Source: Oreocharis arfaki (lineage: Eukaryota > Chordata > Aves > Passeriformes > Paramythiidae). From it: a stretch of 64,000 nt of DNA. The translations under genes and the position numbers were made by a program. The stretch is from NCBI GenBank assembly GCA_013398015.1, contig VZRR01002859.1, positions 310,001 to 374,000 on the forward strand, in the 5' to 3' direction. Shown here piece after piece: positions 27,351 to 37,884 of the stretch. The first letter of the stretch is position 1; the number at the start of each line of letters is the position of its first letter. Below the pieces are notes generated by a model. That model searched no databases, had not been told where the DNA came from, and was given only the letters and a program-made list of their open reading frames with translations.

Positions 27351-28139
27351 TTGTGTAATAATAAGCTTCTTTCAGTCTGACTTTACAGAATAATTTAAAG
27401 TGAACAATATTTTGTAAAATCATACAATATTGTCTAGAAAATAATTTTCATTGTGATGCTCCAACCTCTACTAATATCCAGCTCCATTCCAACTTCATCA
27501 CTACATCTGCAGTGAAGGCACATATGCTAATGTCCCCCCACCCCAAGCACTTCTGCCCCCTTCTAAATCACAGTAATTGCTGATATGAATGTCAGCCACA
27601 GCCCCATCAAACTAAAGCACTTCACTAGAAATTCTTGTACAAGCTTTCTTCAGCAATGTAAGAATTACTGAAATGACATTTGGGTGAGAGATTAGAAACT
27701 GGCATTTGTGGCATCCTGTGCTTAGTGAAGCCTTGCAGAGTGGGAGGAGAGTGAAGAGGAACAGGGGGAAGAAACTATGTGTGTAGCAAACCCTTGCATA
27801 TGGTCCTTATCATTCTAGTAGCAAATCCCTAAAAAGGAGACAAATCCCAATGGTTTCAGGACCCCAGCAAAAAGGATTTTTAGATCATAGACAGTCAAAA
27901 GAACTGCTTGCTCCTGCACATGGACAGAAATGCCAGGGAAAGCTGTCCTTCTATAGCCTATTGCATGAGTAAATTCGAGGGGCTATTTCTCCCGAGCACA
28001 TGCCTCCATTAAAAATGAAGTGCAGGCAATAGATTTTTAATTGAAGTGAATTAGCATTTGTACGTTTCACTGCAAAAGTGAATTTTAAAGCTGATCTGAG
28101 TGATAAGAAAGTAAGATTTGACAACTTAAACACATAGGA

Positions 28140-28410
28140 AATACTAATACCTTACATTTTTAAGTGCTTTTTATCCCAGAGGAGCTCTAAGTGCTTTATA
28201 AGCTATGTAGATGAGGTACTTCATGCATCACTGAAACGCAGACGCCTCTCTTAGTAGAGAACGGGACGGGCTTTACAGCACACAGCTTTATGACGCAGTA
28301 TTGCTGAACAGGCAGAGGAGGATGCTGTAATGGCTCGGAATTATTTCAGGTCTCCTCTATCTACTCAGACGAAAACGTCTCTCACGTGTCTGATTTTGAT
28401 TCCACCTCCC
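28140..28410. other. CpG-dense patch with E-box, possible old repeat
   Basis: Roughly ten CpGs fall within about 200 bp (28230-28390) in otherwise CpG-poor DNA. A palindromic E-box, CACGTG, lies at 28383-28388. The left edge (aagtgctttttatcccag, then ctctaagtgcttta) resembles the AAAGTGCTTTA block seen in some ancient amniote SINE-like repeats, but the match is too weak to name a family. It could be a small regulatory element or an old repeat. Confidence 0.25.
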
Positions 28411-29564
28411 AAATAATGAAGTTCAAGGCATTTTCTTGGACACCAAAAAGGATGGCTGGACCAATAGATGAGTATGTGCCTTAGGAGGGAAATTCAAAAC
28501 TGTATTTCATGAAGACCCTAAGTGGAGGTATTCTCTTTTACCAGAAAACATACATGAAATTCTCTGAAGTTGTTGGACCAGAGCCTCAGGTATAGGCAAT
28601 TTTGAGCTCTCTGAAAATTCTTTCACGTCTAAAGATCCTTGAGGAAGTTGTGTAGCTACTTTGATAACATATGAGACAGATAAGATGAGATGAGGGAGCT
28701 TCTTAGGGGGATTTCTCCTATTCCAATTCCTTTTCTTTGTGCTGTGAAGCATTTTAGCTTTTTTATGTACATTGCTGAACTTTACCTGTATATATTTCAG
28801 TATATTGACAATAAGCTATGTGAAAAAATAGAAAAATTACTTGTTTCAGACTTAAAAGTATAGAAATCAAAACCTCATCATTATTGGTTAAAATTAGCAT
28901 ATTTATAGCCATTCTAAAATGAAAAGATTATAAAATACTAAAGAAACAGGATTTCTTTTGCCACTGAATAGAAAAAAACTGATTCAGTGAATCCGAAGTG
29001 GACAAATGGATTTCTTTTTCAAAAGAATGTTGACAAATCATTAGAGAATTTGTCTCTCAATTATTGAAAAGATAACAACATACAGTATTCTTTATCTTAG
29101 TAATAATATATGCACCACACCCTGCTACTTGGCTGATGTTGATCTGAATTTCTCTCAGTGTTTGATACAAATTCAGAAGAGGTCCACATGTTCATTTTGC
29201 ATAACTTTTGCAGAGTAAAGGGCATAGTATTTACTTGTTGTTCCTCCACAGAATCTAATAATTAGCTGTTTACCTAGAGGATGCTTTGGAGGGGATAAAA
29301 ACAAAACAAAACAAAACAAACAAACAAAAAAGATACAACATCATCTTCATTTAATAATCCCTCAGCATATAAAAACCCACTTCATCACATGGTGAGGTGA
29401 TAAACTGCAATCTCTATTCCAGGTATTCACTTGATTTCGAGACAAAATTTGTCTCTCATGACCTTTAAAGACCACAGAGACCTCTAGTTTATCCTTTTAT
29501 AGAAAATGATTGAAGAATCTTTAGGTGGTGTTCCTCAATATTTTCATTTGAAGTCATTTTTTCT
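28411..29564. other. Unique noncoding DNA
   Basis: No gene was recognised. It contains the AAAAC simple repeat at 29297-29331. Confidence 0.5.
29297..29331. repeat. AAAAC/AAAC simple repeat
   Basis: AAAAC units are followed by AAAC units, ending in a short A-run. It is a typical slippage-prone microsatellite with no retroposed body recognised next to it. Confidence 0.85.
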
Positions 29565-29652
29565 GGCATTTCTCTGAAACCTGACTAATCTTTCAATATT
29601 TTTCAGCAGATCAGACCTCAGAGCAGCACACAGTATACCAGATATGAGCTTA
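29565..29652 (-). mobile_element. Diverged CR1/L3-like LINE fragment
   Basis: The stretch reads like the reverse complement of an old CR1 3' region. It has a TTTCTCTG..CCTG block, aatctttcaatatt, and a CACACAGTATACCAGATATGAGC-like block corresponding to the 'acacagtattccagatg' landmark of amniote CR1s. The order of blocks agrees, but divergence is high and the boundaries are approximate. Confidence 0.45.
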
Positions 29653-30643
29653 CAGTAGTCTCCTCTCTGTTTATTGCCTTTGCTCTTTCAGCTTCAGTTT
29701 CACACAAAGCGATGCTTTCTACACAAACAGATAAGCACCTAAAACAAATGCAGGAACTGCTGTTGACAATAGCTGTTCTGCTCATCTTTTGGATACACAG
29801 CTATTGCAAACAAAGGCAAGGAGCAAATCTCATTTTTACAAACAAGGGAGGAGCTTGATTAACAGCATGCCTAAACCTTGAGGTTCTCCTGAAGAACCTG
29901 GCTGACAGTTTTCCAGTGTATGATGGAGCTCTCGTGACAAAAAGAGAGTATATGCCCCTTTTCCTCAGCTACATGTATAGAGAGTTGTCTTGAGGAGTGG
30001 TTGAAGAACACAGCACTTTAAGAAGCCTCTTGGCTTGGTAGGGTTGTCTGTGGGATTTGGAAAGTCAGACCTGATTACAGAAAACATCCTTCCAAAGAAA
30101 ACTTGCAAAGATATTTTTCTTCAAGGAGCAACAAATAGTTAAACAGCTCATCATACTGAACAATTCATCATCTGTATCCACTCAATATCAGAAGACTTAT
30201 AGGAACAGGTGATCCTAAATTTGTAGCTTTGGGCACAAAAAAGTATGTTTGAATTTTTATTCTCTCCTAAAAGGAGTAGTTTATCCACATAAATCTTATA
30301 AACATGTTGTTTAAATAATGGTTTTGGTTTTGGTTTTGTTTGGTTTTGGGGTTTTTTGTGGAATATCCAAGTAAAAAAACACCAAATATAATTTGATTAT
30401 ATAGTTTTCAATAATTTTTACTCAAAACAGTACAGAAACTTGGCAAAAAGAGAGCACAACCACTCATAAGAGCTATGGTCAAAATGAGCCCTAGTTTCTG
30501 TTGTTTGAGCCATTTACAAGTAGACTTGTAAAAGGTACCATGGCATGGCACTGCCCAGCTACCTGAGAAACACATGAAGCAAAATACATTTAAAATAGGC
30601 TTCAAGTCTAAAATGGAGGGCTAGTTTACAGAAATACAGAAGT
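29653..30643. other. Unique noncoding DNA
   Basis: No gene was recognised. It contains the GGTTTT repeat at 30320-30351. Confidence 0.5.
30320..30351. repeat. GGTTTT tandem repeat
   Basis: Three GGTTTT units are followed by a broken unit, another GGTTTT and a GGGG. It offers five G-runs of at least two bases separated mostly by four T, so a two-tier G-quadruplex is possible on the plus strand. Confidence 0.8.
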
Positions 30644-30715
30644 CACAGAATCACAAAATATGCTGTGTTGAAAGGGAGCCATTAGGATCATCAAGTTCAA
30701 CTCCCTGCGTCAGAT
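30644..30715 (-). mobile_element. CR1: CR1 LINE 3'-end fragment
   Basis: The plus strand shows the reverse-complement CR1 tail (cacagaatcacaaaatatgc), then TTGAAAGGGAGCC, aggatcatcaagttcaact and ccctg. This corresponds to the CR1 subfamily whose tail reads AGAATATGCTGAGTTGGAAGGGACC. The match fades after about 30715. Confidence 0.8.
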
Positions 30716-31975
30716 GCTTAAGGATTCAGATAAACATGTTTCTCAGACATTTCTCAGCAGCAATGAAGAAATTCAGAATGTTCAAGGACATTTGTCAGTC
30801 CTACTGCGGTTGATCTTCATTTTCAAATGCCTCAATAACTTTAAAAACCAATTCCAGAATAAGTAAAGCTATTGTGTTAATAAAATAGAAATTTAGGAAG
30901 ATTTCTGCTCCAGACTTTACTAAGTACCCACCAGACACATTCCAGTCACTGAAATGAAAGATTTTTAGAGAGAGAATAATATGAGAAGAATATTTCAAAT
31001 AAAATTGAATCTCTCCCTTGGCTCACAGAAAGCAGACAAATCAATACTTTTCTCAAATTTAAGTAAGATATATGCCTCAAATTAGGTAGGACGACTCACT
31101 GGGTCTTTGAAATTCTTTGAAGAGCATCATAAGATGGAATAAATATACTTTCAGGAAAAAAAAGCGCAACTTAAATACTTCCTTTTTACTGTAGAAGTCT
31201 TTCCTGAAGTGACATTCCCAGGAAAAAACTAAGCTGCCACAAGAGTTATCGGCTGGATGAAAACTTTGAAATTAATTTTCTGTCGTGACATTCACACAAA
31301 GTATTGTGTGGGGGTGAGTGGTTCTTACTGCAAAGGGTGTTGGCAGAGCCTTGACTGTCTCATTTAAGTGCCTCTGCATCAAGGACTTTTGGTAACCCTG
31401 TCATCAAGTTGCTTTCTGTCCTATATGAAATATATCACCATTCAGTGCAACAACTCAAGTTCCAAATCAAATGTGATTTCTTTGACATCTCTATAACTAA
31501 AATTCATTTGCTCAAAACTTGAACAACACTGCAGAATTACATGAGTGAATATCTCTAGAAATTTTTGTTGGGGGCTTTCTGATATTCATTTTAAGCTGTA
31601 ATGAAGGTGTTTTGTTGCAAGTATATGCTTAGAAGTCAGGCATCTACCTTTTAAATGAGAATCAGAGTACTGATTAAGGAGGACTCTAAGTAGAAGTTGA
31701 GTACACTCAGCTTGAGGAGTTGACCTGTTAGTCAAAATATTACAAATGAAGTTACCTGACATGAGGTAAGGCAGTCAAAACAGTGCATTTCTGGCAAAAG
31801 GGAAATTTTTCTGTTTTCCTGGTCTTTTCTCCACTCCTGACATGCACTTTCCATCTGCTCTGTAGCTCTTCAGGCTCCTCTGGAGCTAATTTGTTTCACT
31901 ATTCTGTAAGAAAACTAAACCAGCAAGAAAAGAAGGACAGTTTTCCTTGAATTCAGTGAGCTGAAGTAACAAACG
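30716..31975. other. Unique noncoding DNA
   Basis: Nothing was recognised beyond short frames without homology. Confidence 0.5.
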
Positions 31976-32087
31976 ATGGACTTTAGTGAAATCCAAGGCC
32001 ATTGTGAGGGAGGAAGTCTGGCTATTCCCAACACACACCAGCTTGTCTTCCTACTCCTCCTGCTCTGCTCCTGGTCACGCTGCCAAA
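31976..32087 (+). other. Speculative first coding exon with signal-peptide-like leader
   Basis: The ATG at 31976 has a strong Kozak setting (A at -3, G at +4). The first 37 codons run through a weakly polar 22-residue segment, then a hydrophobic core (LVFLLLLLC, residues 23-31), then SWSRCQ, a layout that could be a signal peptide with cleavage near the Cys. The frame meets a consensus-like donor (CAAA|GTGAGT, GT at 32088-32089) right after this, leaving phase 1. No downstream exon, promoter or protein family is recognised. A chance combination in 64 kb is quite possible. An overlapping minus frame (31915-32106) is also open. Confidence 0.15.
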
Positions 32088-35000
32088 GTGAGTCATGGAG
32101 ACACAATGCTGTCTTTCACAGCTGGAGTTTCCCTGTCAGGGCTGCATCCACTTGTTTTTGTCAAAACCTGTCCAGGGCTTAGTTACTGTATCAGTTTTAT
32201 TTTTCTCTTGAAATACAGCCAAGGAAGAGGAGAGAGCAGCTGTGGTCTTGATGTAGTTGGGTAAGTCAACTCTAACCAGACACAGGAATACCTACTTGCA
32301 CAACCTTGACCGTTTTGTTTTTTTTTATAGATTTCCAGGTTGCAGTACTTCCAGAAAGCAATATAGTTTTATCTTCTTGCAAAAGACAGTGCCTAATGTC
32401 ACATGCCAAAGGATTTCAGGTTCCTAAGAAATTTATGAGCTTTTTTTCTCTCCTCTCCTCCTTTTTTTTTTTTTTTAATTATTTTCTTAAGCATTCTTCC
32501 TAAATTTAAGTTTAGCTTCCTCCACTATTTGGGTCTTGCCCTTTGCTCTGTTTTCAGCTCCCCTGAATTACAGTGTAACAAAATATAAATCATACTGCAG
32601 AGGCCGTTGCAAGATGACAGCACAGTTCCCAGTGTTTAGAAGGCATCCCTCTAGCCTAGAACGTGGGATCTGATGTTAGCAACTGACTGAGCAGTTCCTG
32701 CACCCTATCTGTTAAATAGCTGCTGGGGGACCTAGCCACTGGTCACCTGGGAGTTTCCTTGTTTGAGCAAGATTGCCTTTAATTCTGAAATACTCAGTCA
32801 GATTTCTGGATACAGGAACCTACAGTTTCAGGTGTATAAAGCTCAGCCTAGTATCTCCCACACTTTCAAACCCTCTCTCCTTTGAATTGCAGTGAAGTTC
32901 AGAGCCTTTTGAGTAATGGTTTATCATTAAGGTGAGCACCTCAGGTATGGTGCAGAGCTTCTGAAATCATAATTGCTTTTGCTTGAGAAAAAAGCGGAAG
33001 AGGACACAGAGCAGCAGAAAACTGAACATGCCTCAATGCAGTGCCTAGAGCAGCCCAGGAGGCACTCTGACAGCCCCTTGGAGGATCAGCACAGCCCTCC
33101 AGAGTGCTCTAGCTCAATCTTTTCCCTACAAGGAGAGATAAAAAGATAATTTTCTCCCTCTACACTGAGGAAAAAAAAAAAGTTGCCTCTTATCTGTGTA
33201 GACACTTGCTGCATCAGATCCCTCAACTTGAGGCATAAGGGCAAATTACTGTTCTCTATAATGAACCAATCTCCTTCAGCACGTCTCCCTGATCAGCTTT
33301 CATCAAATGATAACGGGCACTTGACAGACGCCTGTTACCAGGCAACCCCTGTGCTCATAAACCAGCTCTCCATGGCTGAGGCTTCCTCACTATCTGAGGT
33401 GGTTATATTTCAGTGGCCTAACACATAAGTCAATGCCTTCCCTTTGTTAGCCCTGTATGAGACTGTGTATTAATTTTAGTCCAAACTGGAGAGTGGGCAA
33501 CATGAGGAAGGACTGACTGAGCAGTCCAGGCAGAAGCTGCTGTTTGCAACAGGGTGCTGTCCATTGCTGCTCTTCACCGTGGCCAAGGTAACAGGGAGTG
33601 GAACTAATGTGATCATACAATCTAGTTTTGGAGCCATTTCTGTTTCAAAAGCAAGCCTCAATTAAACTTATATGCAGTTAAAGAGCTGAGCATATGTTTA
33701 TGCAGCTGACCTCCACATTTGTCACCTTTAGTACCTGGAACCACTCCTTGCCTGAGGTACTTTTCCCAAAGACAGTTATCATATTTGGAGGACTCCAGGG
33801 GTAGGCAATTTTATTTAGATTAGATTAGGGAGTAATTTGAATTAAGAATAATTGATGCGAAAAAGCAACAGAAAACCTGATTAAAAAATCACTAATAATC
33901 CATGTGACTCATGTTTCTACGGGCATTGTGTTTTGTTTAGCTTGATATCAAGGAAAATACATGTCAGGCTGGAAGACCATTTTTTGGTCACTGGCTATCT
34001 GATATTTATAAATGCATGAACTTTTCACAGGACTGCGTTGCCTCAGCCTGATCATCTCCATATCCATTCACCCTCTCAACTGAAAGAAGCTAACAAGTAC
34101 CACTTGCAAGGGATTTGCATGTAATTTGGGAAAACCTGCTTCCTAGGGCCTGAGACCACAATCAGAGTTCACAACTGAATTGCCTTCTAATAAGCAAAAA
34201 CTTTTGATTATTACTCATGAAACCATATTACTCAAAACCCAAATCTGAGAAATCTGTGTGAAGCATTAGTTTTTACTTTTTTTTCAGACATAAAATTAGG
34301 CAAACTAATATCGTTAAAGTAAGAAAGCTCATAATTCAGAAAAGAATACATGGAGAATGAAAATGAAGTCTAATAAGGGAGTTCTGATGTAAGCAAAGCC
34401 AAGGGGGAGGAGAGAGCAAGTTTCAATTCTTCCTTTCAGCTCTGCCAGATTAACAAAGACCACTTTATCCCTGATTATGGGGATGGGGCTGAGCTTCAGT
34501 TGCTGATTTTTTCAGCTAAGTCTGGAACTTGTGCCAGCAAATGCTTCTTTTTTACAAGAAAAGTGGTTCCCTGTATTATATATGCATATTTGGAAGACTG
34601 CCAAAGCATTAGATGTTTATGAACAGATAATAAAGAAAATGTCTGTATACACTACCAACCGTAGATCTCTGTCCTTTCTTTGACTTTTTCATTGTTCTTA
34701 GGGAAGGGCAGAAGAGTAAGCTGAATTGTTCCCACCGCCAGTTAGCCACTTTCTCAGCAAGTGATTTTCTTGTTGAGACAAACTTGTGCTCTCTTGTTTG
34801 CAGGCAGCTAAACAGCTAAACCTCCGACATGTAGGATGGTGCAAAAATTGAGAGATGGAATGAGAGGGAGAAAGGGAAGGATGGTGAATTTGGATCAGCA
34901 TAAAAATGGTGTTCATTATATAAAACAAGGATGAAAAGGAAGCTGAGAAATGCAGCTTCAGTTTTAGCAGACTCACTTGTTTGTCTTTAACAAGGGAGAT

Positions 35001-35227
35001 AGCTTCAGTCTTTTTCTTCTCCTTTCTCAGTAATATTTATGCACATAAAAACAGTTCTTGTGAAAATGCCTAAGTGCACTGTATTCCCACAGGTATCACT
35101 GGATCTGTTATATCTTCAGATTTATGGATAAAGTGATTAATAAATCACTCCACAGAGATAAGGCAGTTTCTTCTTAGCAACACAAAAAATATTAAACTGA
35201 AAAGTAAATAAGGAAAGCAACATATTG
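32088..35227. other. Unique noncoding DNA
   Basis: No gene or repeat family was recognised. A 15-T run lies at 32462-32476 at the end of a pyrimidine-rich tract, and a 12-A run lies near 33170-33181. Short frames (61-92 codons) on both strands lack homology. Confidence 0.5.
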
Positions 35228-35566
35228 TAGAATCATAGAATAGTTTGGGTTGGAAGGGGCCTTTGAAGGACAGTTAGTCCAACCCCCCTGCCACGAGCGG
35301 GGATGCCATCAATTCAGTCAGGTTGCTCAGAGCTCTGTCCAGCCTGACCTTGAATATTTCTGGAGATGGGGCATAAACCACCTCTCTAGGAAACCTGTTC
35401 TGTGTTTCATCATCCTCATTGTGCAACTTTGCTTCATGCATCTAATTCGAATCGACTCTCTTTTAGTTTAAAACCACTGCCCCTTTTCCTACTGCAACAG
35501 ACCCTGCTAAAAAGTTTATCCCCATTTGTCTTATAGGCCTCCTTTTAGTACCGAAAGGCTGCATAT
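35228..35566 (-). mobile_element. CR1: CR1 LINE 3' end, about 340 bp, well preserved
   Basis: The plus strand reads as the reverse complement of the CR1 3' end. It has tagaatcatagaatag (tail), tttgggttggaaggggcc, the CCAACCCCCCTGCCACGAGCGGGGA block, the GGTTGCTCAGAGC..GTCCAGCCTGACCTTGAA block, the GGAGATGGGGCA..CACC block, the ACCTGTTC block, and on the far side the CTTATAGGCC..TTTTAGTACCGAAAGGC block. It is the best-preserved CR1 in the window, 5'-truncated with a complete tail. It explains the 73-codon plus frame at 35250-35471, which is not a gene. Confidence 0.93.
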
Positions 35567-37296
35567 ATTGGTATATTATTTTTTTCTGTTTACCATTTTG
35601 GTCAAAATGGAACTTTGATTTCTAGTATATGTGTATTTTGTAGGAAAAAGTTTTAAGTGCTTGGCATTACTATAGTCTTTTGCACTCTATGTTGGAGTAT
35701 AAATAGTCAAGTAAGATATCCTGACAAAGTTATTACTTATTTATTATACCTGTATTTGTATTTAATTTGTCATCATATTGATATAGCTGCAAACACAATG
35801 AAGCATAACAAAAATATGCAAAAAAAAACCTGTTCTTGAATTTAGTGACTCAGTGCCATTAATTTTGACAATAATATTGCACTGTTTTGACTTGTTTCCA
35901 CAATTGCTTACATGTTTCTAAGGCTTTAATTCAAATTTTTCTAAAGAATAGATTTAACATGTGAAAAAATTACCATATGTAGCTGTAAACCCTCCCACAA
36001 GGATTTTGTATGATTATATAGCTTTAGATGAGGAAGGAAGGGATTGGGAGATATGATCAGAATCCTGTGTTGTTAGACAATTAGATTTTATTTGTCATTT
36101 CTTTCTGTTACTTCATCTCTCTTTTTTAAATTGACATTGTGATTCTAAGAATGAGTTGGTACCTTTATTTACCTGCCTATATGTTTTTCTTATCTTGAAA
36201 ATTACGTCACTATGCTATAGTGAAATACTGTAGTGAAACTCTAGAACCTGAAGGAGTATATACTTTTAAAATACTTTTAAAAGATAAATAGATTAAGTGT
36301 GAAATAGCAAATTTAAAGGAAAATAACACCCTCCAACTCTGTTGTGTGGAATGATTGAAAATCGAATTGTTGAGCACATCAGTTGCTGTCTCTCTCAGCA
36401 GCCATCAGCCATCTGAGATAATAAGCTGTTACTTCTGATTAAGTAAAATATGGAAAGTGACCATCTCTAGGTAGAATACTTGATTTTTTTTAAGTCCACT
36501 TTTTTCTGTATTGCACAACACACAAAAAAAGAGATCAAGTCTTGTAAGTCACGAATCTGTATGAGTGATAACTGAGACAATTCCTCAGTGAGATAAAATC
36601 AAAAATAAAAAAAAAAATTCGAAGTGGCACTCACAGTTACCAAGTATCCACCTTATAATGAGGAAGGTCACTTCAAAAATGGAGAACGTTTTTTCTCAAG
36701 CTTCAGTTCTCTGTTATAACTGGGAAGAAACCAGCAGTAAAACAGTAAACCATACCCCTTGCAAAAAATGGGAAAGCTGAAATGTCATGAGTGCATTATC
36801 AGGACGTAAACAGCTGTTACCTAAAAGTGTTTTGCCTGCTTGTCTATTGCCCTGGAAATTTTGTATTTCTTCTTCCTTTCTCCACCATGTGTAAGATATC
36901 ACAGAAGGAAAACAAAGAGACACTGTAGATCTTTTCATTCAAAGTCATAGCAGGCAAAGGCAAGGTTTTTCTTCTGAAGATATAAAGCAAATACAGTGTG
37001 TATGGGTGGACATGCAGAAAAAAATATGTTTAGTTTTAGCATGAGAATGTTGCAGGTAGGACATCTGTCAAATATAGGAAACATTCACATGACATATTTT
37101 ATGTGCCTTCAGAAGCAGATTCACAGACCTCTAAAATGCTTAATTATGTCTGTTTGAAGATGGCATCCTTGGGTGCTTTCCTCCCCTTTATCTATCATGC
37201 CATCAATCCTTGATTTCTACCCATGTTTTCTTTTAACATATGACAAAATAGAGATATGTAATATGTGGCACTATAAATTGCAGCTTGTTCCCCTGA
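35567..37296. other. Unique noncoding DNA
   Basis: No gene or repeat family was recognised. A 10-A run lies near 36608-36617. Confidence 0.5.
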
Positions 37297-37884
37297 TGTC
37301 CCAGTTTTGGCTGGGACAGCATTAATATTCTGCCTAGTAGCTGGTACAGTGCTGTGGTTTGGATTCAGTGACAATAATGTTGATAACACGCTGATGTTTC
37401 AGTTCTTGCTAAGTCGTGCTTACTCCAAGTCAAGGATTTTTCCATTTCCAGTGCTCTGCCAGCGAGGCAGTGTTCAAGAGGCAGGGAAGGAGATTGGACA
37501 GCTGACCAAACTACCTAAAGGGATATTGAATAGCTTAGAATGTCATGCCCAATATATAAACTGGGGTGAGCTGGCCAGGAGGCATCGGACACTGCCTGGG
37601 GACAGGCTGGGCATCAGTCAAAGGGTGATGTTTGTTTTGTGCATCACTTGTCCTTCTTGGCTTTTATTTCTCTCTTTCTCTTTGTTGTTCCCCTTTTCAT
37701 TATTACTATACTAGTACTATTATTATTATTGTTGTATATTTTATTTCAATTATTAGACTGTTCTTCTGTCAAACCACATGTCTGAGGGATTTTTCCAATT
37801 TTTCTCCCCATCCCACTGCTGGGGGCAGGGGGTGAGCAAGCAGCTGCATGAGACTTAGTTGCCAGCTGGAGTTAAACCATGACA
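37297..37884 (+). mobile_element. Complete solo LTR, avian ERVL-like, 588 bp
   Basis: The element begins TGTCCCAG and ends CATGACA, i.e. TG...CA termini. It is flanked by a one-mismatch 5-bp target duplication (cctga at 37292-37296, cttga at 37885-37889), as expected for ERVL-class integration. Internal landmarks shared with the 60396 copy are ggctggga, tttggattcagt, aataatg/aacac, CTGATGTTT, agtcaagga, GTGCTCTGCCAG, GCATCA and, near the 3' end, CCCCATCCCACTGCTGGGGGCAGGG and ggggttaa-like sequence. A TATA box and a decayed polyadenylation signal (attaga, 37752-37757) fit U3-R-U5 order on the plus strand. No internal retroviral genes remain, so it arose by LTR-LTR recombination. The 135-codon frame inside it starts at TTG and is not a gene. 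Confidence 0.92.
37553..37560 (+). promoter_or_regulatory. TATA box of the solo LTR
   Basis: TATATAAA sits about 256 bp into the LTR, followed by ctggggtgagctggcc. Position and orientation match a U3 promoter. The 60396 copy has only a degraded equivalent (gataaaaa), so of the two complete copies this is the one more likely to retain promoter activity. Confidence 0.6.

Larger units (their letters stand above)
24727..28139. other. Unique noncoding DNA, several TAATTA sites
   Basis: No gene was recognised. TAATTA cores lie at 25078-25083 and 26776-26781, with a TTAATTAA at 27080-27087. A 20-bp tandem duplication is at 25410-25449. The 117-codon minus frame at 25674-26027 starts at GTG, overlaps an 87-codon minus frame and shows no domain. 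Confidence 0.5.

Noticed and set aside
37307..37714. 135-codon plus frame, the longest in the window
   Set aside because: It starts at TTG and lies wholly inside the solo LTR, across its promoter and poly-pyrimidine parts. No protein resemblance.
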